Source: Sodiomyces alkalinus F11
Taxonomy: Eukaryota; Ascomycota; Sordariomycetes; Glomerellales; Plectosphaerellaceae
Assembly (NCBI RefSeq): GCF_003711515.1
Contig: NW_021167079.1
Location: forward strand, 2,583,755 to 2,647,754
Direction of reading: 5' to 3'
Length of the DNA stretch: 64,000 nt
Shown in pieces: positions 47,808 to 59,900 of the stretch (positions are counted from its first letter, which is position 1; each line of letters opens with the position of its first letter). Under the pieces are notes generated by a model. That model was not told the DNA's origin. It saw only the letters and a program-made list of their open reading frames with translations, and searched no databases. A program made the translations under genes and the position numbers.

Positions 47808-49048
47808 CCCGACGATGATAGGGGGTTTGGACGCGACTTCGGGGCGGCGTGTCGAACAGCAATTCGATGGTCACAAGACGGGACACGCGGGATCTTTATT
47901 CTGAGGTCGTCGAGGACTGCGAAAGGAAACCGGCAGGAAAGCCGGATGAAAATGTTTAGGAGTGGCGTTAGGGAGCAAAAATGAGCGAACTCTGGGAACT
48001 GATTATTATTATTATTAGGGGGTTGGATTTTTTTTCCAGGTGGACTCGAACATGGTCCCAGAGTCAGATCAGGGGACCATGAAATTATGGTGGAGTCCTA
48101 AGTAATCAATAAAAGGAGTGGCGTGGAAATCAGACGCGGAACCTCGGAGCCCGCCGCGATTGCCACTGCCACTGCTGGAACCGACTGCTTGGGCATTGTA
48201 CACTGTTCGCTACCTTACTTGTTGCGTGTTCAAAATAGCGCTTAGGTGATAATTTGTGATTAAGCACAAATCTCGGCTGTGTATATTATGTCAAGGTATA
48301 TCTGTGTGAGACTTATATATCCGGTCTTTCTTAAACCCTTATCATTGTATTAATGCCCGAGGTTTGAGGCTAGAGGGGGCCGGGGGACCCCTTAGTCAGG
48401 TAGGGCCCCGTTGTCGTGCCTATGCGGCACCGGTAAGGTAAGGTGGGAAACTAACTCCGTTGAACCACGAAAAATCATGACACGCCCCGTGGTCAACTGC
48501 CATCAATTATATTCCTGTCTGATATAGGGCCTGTTGCTCGTTAAACCCGTCAAATGTCCTCTCCCCTGCAAACGCACGGCACCCAGATTGAGCCGATATC
48601 ATCATGTATGTAAAGGTCAGCCGTTCAACCACCCAATCCCCACTTCCAAAGAGTGCAGAAAGAAAAGGAGAAGCAAAATATGAGAATGTATATTCGCTGA
48701 ATCGGAGCAAATATGAAAATAATGAATAATTATTGCAGTACGCGAGCGCCATAGAAGTGGGAGCTCATAAACCGCCCCCGTTGAACCGAGCAACTGAGCC
48801 GTCCCGATAGCCAGTTCAACCGATGAAATAGCTCCAGCTGGTACCTCGCATCTAGGACGAGGCGTTTCCCGCTATAATCGGCCATTCAATGGATGCAAGC
48901 GGGCCTGTTTACCCCCGGCGCTGTCGCTTAAAAGGAGCCTCTTCGCCATCGGAGCTCTCCTCACTGAAGTGCTTCCACGGACGGGGTGGGGGCCGCATGC
49001 TGTACATGTAGGCAGCCTCAGTCCGATCGTTGATCTCCGGGATGTTGC
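47808..49048. other. Intergenic region upstream of the hydroxylase gene
   Basis: This is the presumed hydroxylase promoter plus unassigned sequence. At 48909-49048 a minus-strand frame stays open that could be the true C-terminus of the neighbouring interrupted gene (AAYMYSMRPPPRPW, then a KRQRRG ending). No other gene is seen. Confidence 0.45.
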
Positions 49049-51762
49049 TCAGGGTAAGGGAAGGCGCCCGAGTTGATCCGGCAACCGATCCGCTGGGAGA
49101 TGTTCGGATGGATCTCTCCAGAGGTCTGAAACCGGAGACGAACAACTCGCTTCCCGAGGTCCTGGACGCTCCGGAGGGTTCTCGCACAAAGGGACTCGCT
49201 TGGGTGGGCCGCCCAGACAGTGCAAGACTGGAGTCAAACCCGGCGGTTGCTGGTCCTCTTTCGTGGGACTCGGCGCCGACTCTCTGCGTGGTGTTCGAAG
49301 TGGCGAGGCCCTGAATGGCGACGCTCTGTCGGAAACATTCCTCTCCTCAGGAGAAGCATTAGAACGTGCCTGAAGGGAGTTCTGTAGGAGCGGCCGCGAG
49401 GTGCTGAGAAACTGACTACCAAGTCGTTGGTTGCGTTCGCGGCCCAGTCGCAATAATGCTCCCCTTAAGGACGGTGCAGGAGGCCTAACTGACGATGTTC
49501 CAGTTTGTCCGCCAGCCGTACCTAGGCCGATCGGAGTCCGACTTGTCGTGCGACCGGATGGGTTTAGTCTGCCCGTCCCCAAAGTATTCGGACGGCGTTG
49601 ACTCTCACGAGTTCCGTTGGATTGCACTGGGGTACCAGATGCCCGACTCTGGGAATCAGCAGCGGAACTGTCGTCGTTCTCATCATCATCACCGTCGTCA
49701 CCTGTAAGGTCAATAGTAATGCTGACGATCGTGGAGTGGGATCTGGTTGGGCTTTCCATCCCGGCTTCTCTCGTTTTGCCATGTCCTCCCGATTGACTAG
49801 GAGGATTCCCTCCATCAGAGTCGTTGTCTGACTGGGACGCAGAGCCAGAGCCGCAGCTGGAAAACGAATGGCTTTCTGTATCATTCAATTCTGTGCTTCG
49901 GTCACTAGCTCCGTCCTTTTCGTTCCCCTCGTCATTATCCCCCTCCTCCGCCTGTGCCTCTTGCGCCGGGTTGGCAAGAACGAGGTTGTCCTGGTCAGAC
50001 GGCTCCGCTTCTCTGCGGTACCACTGCTCAAGTATGTTATAGCAGGAATCCTCTGTCACAATGCCGTAGGGGAGTACCAGATCGCGCAAACCGTTATCCC
50101 CTGGTCTTGTCCCACGCTTAGGCATTGTCACGTTGTTCTCGACATCCATCTGAAATCCCTAATCCCGGATGACATGTCGGCCGCCAAACGTGAGATGTTT
50201 CTCAAAGTCGTAGAAGATCACCTTGGACATGCCGCGTAACTGCAGGATATAGTCAATCCCCTGAATTGAACGCATGGAGCGTGTCTTACGGGCGTTCGGC
50301 TGGCCCTTTGTCAGTTGCGCCTGGTCTTCAAGATACCGTTTTGGTTCGTGAGATCGTCGCATATAATCAGTCCCAGTTTCGTTTATATGGACGACGAGAT
50401 ACTTGAGGCTCGGCATTTCACCCAGGTGGCGAAGATCCCAAGCACGCTTTGAGACGTATCGCAAGGGGCTGTTCGGATTCTTGCGCTGTCCTTGGAAGCA
50501 GAGAAACTGGCTACCGACCCAGAGCAACTCGACGTGCTGTATCCTCTGTAATCTGGCCTGACCAATGCCATTGCAAAATCGACCAAACTCCCCAATGCTC
50601 GAGAAGGCGAATGTGTTCAAACCGTAAAAGGCGTGAATTCCCAGCAACAAGAACTTCTTGCAGGTGGCAAGAGGAGCGAGAAGCCTGTCGGGCTTCGTTG
50701 CAAATGTCAGACTGCAAGGTGAGTTGGAAATGTGGAAGCGATGCAGCAGCTTATGGGCTGCGTTGGCATGCTCTACGGGTTCGAACAGGGGGTCCAACCG
50801 CGAAAGGCAATGGATCAGACGGCCTGGGAACTCGGAAACCCGCCGAATGATATGAGCCTGGACTTCGAGGGGCAGAGACAAGAAACGTGAGACGGAGCCT
50901 ACCTCTGGCCCTAAGGGGGCGACTGCAACGAGTCCATTGCCGGCGTGTTCTCTGTCTTCAGGGGCCGCGCTAATAGCAGCTTCCAAGACATCTCTCAAAC
51001 ACTGTATCACCGCGGCATCAGTTGGGCTCACAATGCCACTATCCACTGCATGGGATGTGTGAGGGCCTGGTGCTCCCAGCAGAAGCAATGACAGCATCTC
51101 ATCCTGTGTTGGTTCCCGCAACTGGAGGTTCGGGTGAATATTGTGCAGCTTGCTACTCATGTTCTCCTCCTTGCAGGAGAGCTTGTAGATGGCTTGATAT
51201 ACCGAGCATTCTTCGTCTGGCACGCCGCAAAGAAAGGAGTCAAGCTTGTCTTGCCACGTCTGGATTTCGTCACAGGGGTTAGTACTGACTCTACAAGGGA
51301 AATGTGGTTCCGGCATACCTTGCGTTGATTTCGGTTTCGATTTCGATTACCAGCGGCCAAACGCTGCCTTTGCAGTTTTTCGTTTTCCCTGGCCAGGTCG
51401 GCCTTCTCCGCGGTTAGCTGGTTGATTCGTACTGTGCAGCGGTCATGGGCGTCCTGTAGTTTGGCAAGATCCTCGTTCAATTTGTCGACTTGTCGCTCCA
51501 TTTCTCTGATTCTGATCCGGCATTCCTCTGTGCACCCTGGGTTATTCACGTCAGAGTCAGTGTCATCGGCGTCCCCTGACTCTCTTGACAGCCTGCTGTA
51601 GTTGTCATGAGGACCTCCCCGAGCCAAAGCCCCTGTTGTTCCCCCAGGGGGCAATTCAGCAAGAGAGCCCTCAGAGCTCTCGCTAGACAACTCCTCGATA
51701 TCATCTTGGGACAGGACCTCGTCTAGTTCGCTGTCGTGCGCATCGGATGTCGGATACGCCAT
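49049..51762 (-). CDS. Coiled-coil, 2EXR/F-box-like protein interrupted by an in-frame TAG
   Basis: Exon 1 is 51319-51762 (148 codons) and exon 2 starts at 51259; intron 51260-51318 has GTATGC, branch TACTAAC and CAG. The N-terminus is acidic, then comes a coiled coil (about 85-140). A short domain like 2EXR/F-box follows (FLSLPLEVQAHIIRRVSEFP), then a conserved helical region ending GIDYILQLRGMSKVIFYDFE, RHVIRD. There a TAG (50159-50161) stops the frame after 514 residues. The same frame reopens at once as GFQMDVENNVTMPKRG and runs to 49049 (884 residues if the TAG is read as an amino acid). In my recollection of related fungal proteins this site reads I-R-D-W-x-F, so TAG stands where TGG is expected. 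The downstream part is Ser/Asp-rich and disordered. It may be a decaying gene, a sequence error, or a gene needing stop recoding. Confidence 0.7.
50159..50161 (-). other. In-frame TAG inside the 2EXR-like gene, candidate UAG-to-UGG recoding site
   Basis: On the coding strand the codon sits in CGG GAT TAG GGA TTT. The flanking bases can pair by hand: an outer CAUCC/GGAUG stem and an inner GGGAU/AUUUC stem (with two G-U pairs), with UAGGG as the loop. The A to be changed is at 50160. Confidence 0.5.
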
Positions 51763-53068
51763 GATGACACTGCGAATCGAGGACCACAAAGATATTGAAG
51801 AAACTCCTGGGATATGTGAGACTGGAAGTAAGATACTTGGAAACGATATAGAAAAGAGATGTCAAGAAGAGATAAATCGCGCTTTGCTGTCTGATTTCGA
51901 CAGCTTGCCAAACCAGAAACGGGACGGGGGACGGCTTGGAATTAATCGCAAAACTCCAAGTAGGAAACGACCATTCGAACTGAAAGTCAGACGGCGTGAA
52001 GACTCCTGAAGGTATGACCCAATCTCTCAAGAGAACCAAAATATATTAAGGACCTCCGAAAGTCTGGGCTTTGTTCCCGAGTTCCCGAGACAAATTCAGG
52101 ATGATATGTAGCAGATGAAGTGTAATGACATGGCAAGATCCAACTCAACTGCGGGAAGGATAAGAAGCCGAATCATGAAGGCGATGGACTAGGACCTGAC
52201 GGTGGTAGAAAACCGAGATGAAAAAATATCCTTCAGGGACGATAGGGCAGGAATTCAAATTCCAGTCTTGTGAATAGGTTTACTTCAAGCTTCGACCAGC
52301 CATAGAGACTCTAAGTGGCGTCAAGCTTTGAATCTGTGTTATGTCTGATTAGTGTCCACGTCCAGAGTGAAAGCTGCGGCAATCAATATGTAGAGGACTT
52401 CCTCAGTATCTGAAGAAGGAACAATCCTGGTCCTGCTCTTTAAGGATCCGAAGTCGGTCAGCACGTAGAACTGAAGGTGACGTGACTCTGGTTACTGCTA
52501 AAGGTATTTAGAGAACATCAGTAGGATACTGAGATGGAGAAGAATGGCTTGGATGGGAGAAGAAGATCAGTCTGGAAAAGCCTGACCAAGGTACGTTGGT
52601 ATCGTATGAAGAAATGGGGAGATGGAAGCTGAACCTGTGAACTTGAACGTAGGCGGCAAGGCCTGACACGAGCTGGGAAGGAAATACGCATGCCCAAAGA
52701 ACTGAAGACTGAAGAAACCCCGTGGCTAAGGGGATAGGTAAGTACGGAATAATTGGAAGGATGATCCGCGGAGGAAGTCAAGTTATAGGAAGGAATTGCA
52801 ATAGGAAGGAATTGCAACCACTTGCCGTTCAAGAGCCAGGTTGGGACGAAAGCTCTAGGAGCTCTAGCCTCGATTTCATCTCCTGACTTGACTGAGAGCG
52901 CGTGCTTGCCCAAGGCAAGAATTGGTTTCCTGGCGTAGGGGGAGATAGTAGAAGGGTGTTACCAGTTAGCCAGCCCGTTACAACAAGAAAGATGGAAAGA
53001 GAACGACCATGTAAGATTGTGCCGTATTGCATGTGTATCTACTACCTGTAGTGTTGACACTTTGCCGC
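51763..53068. other. Intergenic region between the 2EXR-like gene and BUD22
   Basis: No gene is recognised. A 131-codon minus-strand frame at 52518-52913 has no family resemblance. Confidence 0.5.
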
Positions 53069-54690
53069 TTAAAATTTGATCTTGCTGCCCTGGAACTTAG
53101 CAGATCGCTGTTCTTCTTCCTTTTTCTTCTTCGCTTGCCAACTGGGATGCAGCGGTCCCTCCTTCTCCTTCGACTTCGACTCGAACGGCCTCCCGCCTGC
53201 CGTCCTGTCGGCATTTCCAGGGCCTCTCCCGTGCTGCTCGCCAGCGTGCCTGTGCTTTTCCCTCTGTCCGACGGCTGATAAAGGATTGGAGATACCCTTC
53301 TTCCAGGGCTTCCGTCCAGTATCTGCGCCATCTACCGCACCCCTCTTCATATCCCATCCATGATCCCTACCGGCCTTTCGCTTCTCCCTTTCTGCCATCT
53401 TCTGGACGTGCTTTGCCTCCTCGCCAAACTTGCGCTGTGCAATGGCCTGTCGTTGGCGCTGGCCCAGACGCTTCTTCCGGGGCGCCACGTCTACGTCGGA
53501 GGCGGATTCGGAGCCGGAGAAGTATCCGCCCATAAGCGAGGGAAGGAAGGTCGTCGTTGTGGGTGCTGAAGTTGATCGTTTCGCTTCTTTCTTCTTCTTG
53601 GCCGCAGGTTGTTGGGGCGGCGGAGAGGGCGAAGGTGGAGAGATGGAGGAGGCAGAACCCGTGCTGGAGGCCTGCCCATCTCCGTCAGAATCACCCAAGT
53701 CACTCTCGATGTCACTCTCGATGTCGCCGAGGTCGTCTTGTTCGTCACTTTCGTCTTCCGCATCGTTCAGCTCATCATCCGGAGGGGCATTGAGAAGCGC
53801 AGCGTATTTTGCTCTCAGTGCCTCTGCGTTCTCTTCTTCCCTTTCCTCTTCAGAGTCTCCAAGAAGCTCGTCGTACTTCGATAAGAGTGCCTCCTCCCGT
53901 TCGTCGTCATTCTCGTGATTCTCTTCCACCTCGTCACTTTCACCTTCAACATCGCCGTGTTTATCTGCATCGACGTCGCTGAATCCCAAGAAGCTCGAAT
54001 GATCGTCGTCGTCCTCGTCGTGGGCATCCACCACTTTCCTCTTCTTCGAGTCGGACGCGTCGGGATTGTCGCGCTTGGATGGAGGAGCACTACCTGCTCG
54101 ATCTGCCTGTCCTTCTGGCAAGCTCTCTTCTGCGTCTTTCTGGGCATCCGAACTTTTCTGCCTTTTCCGCTTCTTGTTTTCGGGTATCGGCAGCTCCAAC
54201 TCGAGACACACCCCGTTGACGGCTCTTTCAATGACCTCTCGGACCTCGGTGAAATTATATAGTGCGCTCGTCACATTGTGCATAGAGATTTTATCTTCTC
54301 CGGACAGATCCAATTTGGGAGGGCCCTGCTTTATGGAGTCGGGGATAGCGGGGTGGTCGGCAACGGCGCTGATCTTCGCCAAAGAAGCCGCAAGATGTGC
54401 TTGGGCCGTCTGTCGGAGGTCGAGGGACTAAAGAGACCGCAGAGAGGTCTTAATGTCAGTGATGAGCTAGAGCCAGGGGGGCTGCAGGGAGTATGACGCA
54501 CCTTAAGGACTACAACCTCGCGTTGAAGTCGTTGGATCTTCTCAGGGTTTTTCTTGTCGCGCTGCAGACGCTTGCCCAATCGCTGTCGCTCGAGTCCCTT
54601 GGCGGCCTTAATGGCCCGAAATAGCTCTTGCTGATACTCGGAGAGCTTCTGCTCGAGCTCAGTCTCGGACGGTCTCTTACGCTTCCCCAT
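53069..54690 (-). CDS. bud22: BUD22-family nucleolar ribosome biogenesis protein
   Basis: Two exons (54502-54690, 53069-54427; intron 54428-54501) give 515 residues. The N-terminus (MGKRKRPSETELEQKLSEYQ) is helical and basic: a coiled coil of about 60 residues before the intron, then LRQTAQAHLAASLAKISAVA. A long acidic, Ser/Asp/Glu-rich middle (about 170-320) contains GFSDVD and repeated KYDELLGDSEEE / KYAALLNAP segments. The C-terminal BUD22 signature is FLPSLMGGYFSGSES, then RKKRLGQRQRQAIAQRKFG, and the very end HPSWQAKKKKEE... GSKIKF, which is conserved in yeast Bud22 and human SRFBP1. Bud22 acts in early 18S rRNA processing and 40S assembly in the nucleolus. Reading is continuous over the junction (VVVLK|SLDLRQTAQ). 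Confidence 0.93.
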
Positions 54691-55056
54691 TGTCGTGGCT
54701 ACAGTTGTAACAAGGCGTGATCCCAAGTGCTGTTGGTAGCTTGCGAGGAAGGAAAGACGAAAAAAAAAAAGTGGTCCATACCGTCCATCCACCGATAAGG
54801 AATGGTCCAATTGATAAGCACAGACAATGGGGAGACGGAAGTAACGGTGGAAATAAAGTACCTTAGGTACCGTATTACAAGTGCCGACTGTCCTGCTTTT
54901 AAAGGAGCCCCCTTGGGATCCCCAATGGCGACTGTAAAGTTCTCTCACCAAAAAAAAAAAAAAAAAAGGCGCTTCTCGCCGAGGCTCTTTCTTCTCAAAA
55001 ACATCGATATTGATCCGCTAAGATTTGGTAAATCACAAATGACTTCCAGGTCCATC
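54691..55056. other. Short intergenic region between BUD22 and the dehydrogenase gene
   Basis: It holds the BUD22 promoter and the 3' flank of the dehydrogenase. It has an AAGTACCTTAGGTACC palindrome at about 54856-54871 and an A-run at 54950-54967. No gene is seen. Confidence 0.5.
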
Positions 55057-56125
55057 CTATGCGTGCCAAGTTGAAGGAAAGTTCCCGAGGCGGCCTCCAT
55101 CCACCAAGATGACAGCACCGTTGCAATAAGCCCCAGCCCTGGATGCCAAGTAGAGAAGAACGCCAGCCATGTCCTGCTCATCTCCCATCCGTTGCATTGG
55201 TACCATGTTCTTGGGAATTTTGTCATCATTTTCAGTGTACATTTTTACGATAGGGGCCGCCATTTCGCTGGGAAACACTACGATCCCGTCAGTCCGGACA
55301 CGCTGGTGGACTGGGTAGACTATGGGAGGAGGGAAAGAAAAAGAAAAAGAAAACCGGCGATGCCCATTGGGGACTTACATCCAGGGGCGATGCAGTTGGA
55401 ACGAATATTCCATTGAGGAAGGATGCTCGAGAGGTGCTTCGATAGCAGCGTAACGGCCGCTTTGGACTGGCCATACGCCCAGCCGCCCGGGGCCATCTTG
55501 TTGAATGCACCGATGGAGCTGGTGGTGATGACCTGCGAGGTTTGTGGGACGTTGCCCTTCTTGTTGCCTAGGTCCAGCAGCTTCAAGAACGCCATGGCTG
55601 TATACCATACCGAGGAGACGTTGACGTCGAAAACACGCGTGTAGTCTTCTTGGGCATGATGGAAATTCTGCTCTGCCCACTCCGCAGCCGTCATTTCCGG
55701 CGTGGGAGCCTTCACCTGGGGCCCCCCGATACCCGCGTTACAGACGAGGAGATTCAGATACCCGACATCGCGTTCTACGGTGGCTGCTGCTTCTTGGAGG
55801 CTTTCTTTGGAGCTGACGTCGCATGTCAAGGGGATGACGTTAGGTCCGATGGCTGCAGCGGCTTCCTTCAGGACCTGTTCGCGTCGACCGAGAATGTAGA
55901 CCTTGTCCGCGCCGTTCGTTGCAAGGGCTGTCGCAATCATACGACCGATACCTGATATGCGACCCTTGTGAGCATGGCGCAGCAGGTTCTTCGAGAGGGA
56001 GCCAGCTCACCAGAACCACCTCCCGTGACGAGGGCGACTAGTCCGCTCGTGGAGAAGAGACGACCGGCCTGAAGTGATGCAACACTGTCTTGAGGTAGGC
56101 CCTCAGCTGAAACTTTCGCGGCCAT
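55057..56125 (-). CDS. Short-chain dehydrogenase/reductase (classical SDR)
   Basis: Three exons (56011-56125, 55379-55951, 55057-55277) give 302 residues. The Rossmann cofactor motif TGGGSGIG is at 34-41, split by intron 1. The NAG motif is at 110-112. The catalytic Ser lies in VITTSSIG (183/184), and YGQSK supplies Tyr198 and Lys202. The conserved APGLFPSEM is split by intron 2, and the C-terminal YCNGAVILVDGGRL is present. SDRs of this type reduce or oxidise carbonyl and hydroxyl groups with NAD(P)H. The substrate cannot be deduced, and no partner genes of a pathway adjoin. No signal peptide or peroxisomal ending is seen (C-terminus STWHA), so it is probably cytosolic. Confidence 0.93.
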
Positions 56126-56924
56126 TGCAAACTTTGTGGTGAATGGGTTTATTTTCGATATGATTTAGTGTCTGATTGGAAGACAGGAAAGCTGTGTGAA
56201 ACAAATTCAGGGAAGCAATCGTGCTGATGATGGCATGGATAGGATGGGCTGGGAGACAAGACGATCCTCCGGTTTACTCCCTCCGACTTCAGACTCCACC
56301 AGATATCTCCTCAATCAAAGCCTTGTCAATCTATTCTGTGCAAGGTAGGTACCTTTAGGTAGACTGATAACTCAGATATAGGACTACCCACGCGCTAGAG
56401 AATTGACTAGAAGGTTGATTCAAGTTGAGAACTTCTGGTTGTTGAGGGGCATGGAGATCTTGGGTCCACCGCGGGGCATATGAAAGAGGGGCATTTACCG
56501 GGTGAAATTCGGTTAACAGCCATTGCCCAATAGTCGGCCTTTATCTACGGTACGAAGGCATGAAGATATGTACCTTATGTAAGCATTGATGCCTCTCCTT
56601 GTGCGCGAGATTCGGAATTAAGGTACGAGTTCGTACAGTGTAAATATCGTGTATCCACACCAGAGCTGAGTCAACGGTACGGAGTACACGTGTGGGGTAA
56701 AGTCCCCACTTTATTACGATGAGTTCAACACCAGGCTGACTCCAAGTGATAATGGACTAATATAATCACTCCATAGCAAGGCTGTAATTACTACCTGCGC
56801 GTGGTGACCTCTTACGCACAACCACCATTTGTTACCATTTGTTCCTTTCTGCCCTGCTTCTCTTCAACCCCCACATCCTCTTTCCGGAAGATATGATTAT
56901 TGGGACGAGAAAAAGAAGGCCAAA
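56126..56924. other. Divergent promoter region between the SDR and PAN2 genes
   Basis: It contains an AAGGTAGGTACCTTTAGGTAG motif cluster at about 56343-56363 and GGTACGGAGTACACGTG at about 56676-56692. No gene is seen. Confidence 0.5.
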
Positions 56925-59900
56925 ATGGACGGAGATTGGGATCAGGTACGTGAATCATTACCAGACCCTCCCTCCCCTCCTCTCCTCCTCTGAGCGCTGT
57001 AGCCGTCATGGACTGGATTGTGTCCCCTATCAAGGACGTGTCCTGCACTCTACTACCATGACAGTGGCAGATTGACTATCTGGGGTGGTTTGTGCTGACC
57101 CTGTGCCTGTCATACACTCGCCTCTTAGGTCGCGCGTATTCCCTTCCCGCCTCCGGGCGTCCGCGCCATGGCCACACCCGTGACAACCCTGGCTTTTGAT
57201 CCTCATCAAGAACTTCTGTGGACAGGGAATGACTATGTGAGAACGACTACCTTGCCAGTATCGCTTTCGATCGCTCTCCTCTGACGACATACCAGGGCCG
57301 GGTTATGTCCTTCTACGGCGCCGAACTCCAGAGATATACCTCCTTCAAGGCCTGTACCACACATGGCGATTTGAAGCAAATCCTCGTGAACGATAAAGGT
57401 GTCATTGTGCTTGGGTCTCGCGATATCCATATGGCCTCAAGGCGAGGACCGCCTATATGGCACATACAGTAAGTAGGCAGACTCCCAGTGTCGGGCTCCG
57501 CCTCCCCTGGGAGGAAACCTTTTCATGTCTGACGGTTTCAGCGTAGGCACGAGGCCATGAAGGACCTACAATGCATGAGTTTTACGTCCAAAAGCCAAAC
57601 GGAAATCCTGGTAGCAGGGTACCAGGAGAAAATGTTTGTCATTGATGTCAGCAAAGGCGAAATTACAAAGGAGGTTCCGTCTCCCCGTGTGCCCCTTCTG
57701 CTGGGAACCCCGCATCGGTGTGCATGCGAGAATCTCTATATACTGACCGGGGCTAGATATCCACCGCCCACTCATATAAAATCATGAAGAAGAGCCGATA
57801 TATATGCGCCGCAACTAAGGATGGCTTGATAGACATGATCGATCCGGCCACACTCTCCATCGTCCGGAGCTGGAAAGCCCACTCGGCCCTCATCAGTGAC
57901 ATGGATGCACAGCATGATTTCATCGTTACCTGCGGATTCTCGCTTCGACATACCCAATCCTACGTGCCGGACCCATTTCTGAACGTTTTCGACATCAAGC
58001 GCATGACGCCAATGCCACCCATACCGTTCCCTGCTGGAGGCGCCTTTGTCAGGATGCATCCGCGCATGTCGACTACCAGCATCATCATGTCTCAGACCGG
58101 CCAGATGCACGTTGTCGACTTGATGAACCCACATACCAGCAACGTCCGGCAGGTCAACGTTGTCAGCTCCTTAGTCACCATGTTCGAAATTGCCTTCTCC
58201 GGAGAAGCCATCGCAATCGCAGATTCGGCGTCACAGATCCATCTTTGGGGATCGCCCTCCAAAATGCGCTTTGTTGATTTTGCCCAACCGTGCGAGTTTG
58301 CCACCGCGGATGTGCCCCTTCCTGCCATTGAGTGGACCTCCGAGACGTGAGTCGTTCCCAAGTATTCACCTTCAGCACCTCACAATGGTTGGAGTAGGAG
58401 CACGCTCTTTTTACTGATTCCGGTCGCAGCCCCCTGAACTCCATCGGTATGCCTCACTATCGTGAGGTTCTGCTTTCGGCGTGGCCGGATATGGTATCCG
58501 ACGTGGGAGCGCCTCCACCCACCCTTGATCCGCAGTTCCTTGCGACGCTGAAGGCAACAGACTTCGGCCTGTACGGACCTAACACCCGGGGTCTCCGGCG
58601 GAACCAGGTAGAAGATACGCGCAAGGCTGACAAGGCGACGGTTGTGGGAATTCAGGCTCCGAAGTTTCTCAGTGAAAAGGCTAGAGAATCTGCCAAGGCG
58701 GCTGGGAACACAACTGGCTTTGACGACGGTGTCGATGATGTCGCGGACACGCTAGCGAAGTTGGCCGAGGCCGATCGCAAGTCGGATTGCCCGCCCATGT
58801 ACCGCAATGTAGAAATCAGGTACAGCAAATTCGGTGTCGACGATTTCGACTTCGGGTACGCGAGCCCACCATTCATTGCACACTGGGAAAACATGAGCTC
58901 ACCCTATTCTCTCTCAGATTTTATAACAAGACGCCATATTCGGGACTGGAGATTCACATCGCCAATTCTTACGCCAATTCGCTGCTCCAGGTGATGCATT
59001 TCACGCCTCTCATACGAAACCTGGCGCTCAAACATACGGCAACGTCGTGTATTTCGGAAGATTGCCTGCTTTGCGAAATGGGTTTCCTTTTCGATATGTT
59101 GAAGAAGGCCGAAGGCTCTATTTGTCAGGCGACCAATCTACTCAAGACACTTAGCCAGCAACCACAAGGTGCGATGCGACTCGTCCCCAGAGCATGTCCG
59201 TCGCGGCGCGCACCATGCTAACGTCCAGTGCAGCTGCGAACCTCGGTCTTCTTGAAGAAGACCTGAATAGTGCTTCACTCCCTGCCATGTTACAACGACT
59301 GGCACGATTCCTCCTCGACAGAATCGTCGACAATTTCCGTCTGCAGTCAACTGGTCCGAATCTGATGCAACAGGTTTGCTGACATTCCCTTTCCAACTAG
59401 TCTTTGAGTCGAGCTGATGTGGTCTGCTCTAGGCGGTGCAAACCTCTGCTACCGAATTCATCCGATGTATGAACTGCCGAAGCGAGTACACACGACCTGG
59501 ACCGTGCAACGTGACGGAGCTGATTTATCCAGCGGCGGTGAGTGCTGCACTCTGCCAGAGGGACTGAGGCTTCGAACGTTCCTAACGCAAAACGTGTGAT
59601 GCCTGGCGCAATAGAAGCCGCCGCTACGGAACCAGAAGGCGACGAGAGTGACTTTCTCGCAAGTTTTGAAGCTGAGTGTCGAACGCGAGTTGCCGTCCAA
59701 AGGCTGGTGCCCACAATGCCAACGCTACCAGCCCAACGCGTCCAGGAAAACCATAACGACCGCGCCCGCAGTTTTTATGATCAACACAGCCATCAAGACA
59801 CCTGAACACCGGGGACTCTGGGCTGCCCCGGGTTTTCTCCCTGAGGAAATTGGCGTCATAGTGGACCATGGCCAATTCTTCTGCTATGAAGGGGAAGACC

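Noticed and set aside
50137..50162. A 24-base GT-AG 'intron' (GTCATCC...TTTCAG) that would remove the TAG of the 2EXR-like gene
   Set aside because: Far shorter than any spliceosomal intron here (minimum about 59 nt) and lacks a branch point.
52518..52913. 131-codon minus-strand frame between the 2EXR-like gene and BUD22
   Set aside because: No recognisable domain and no supporting splice context.
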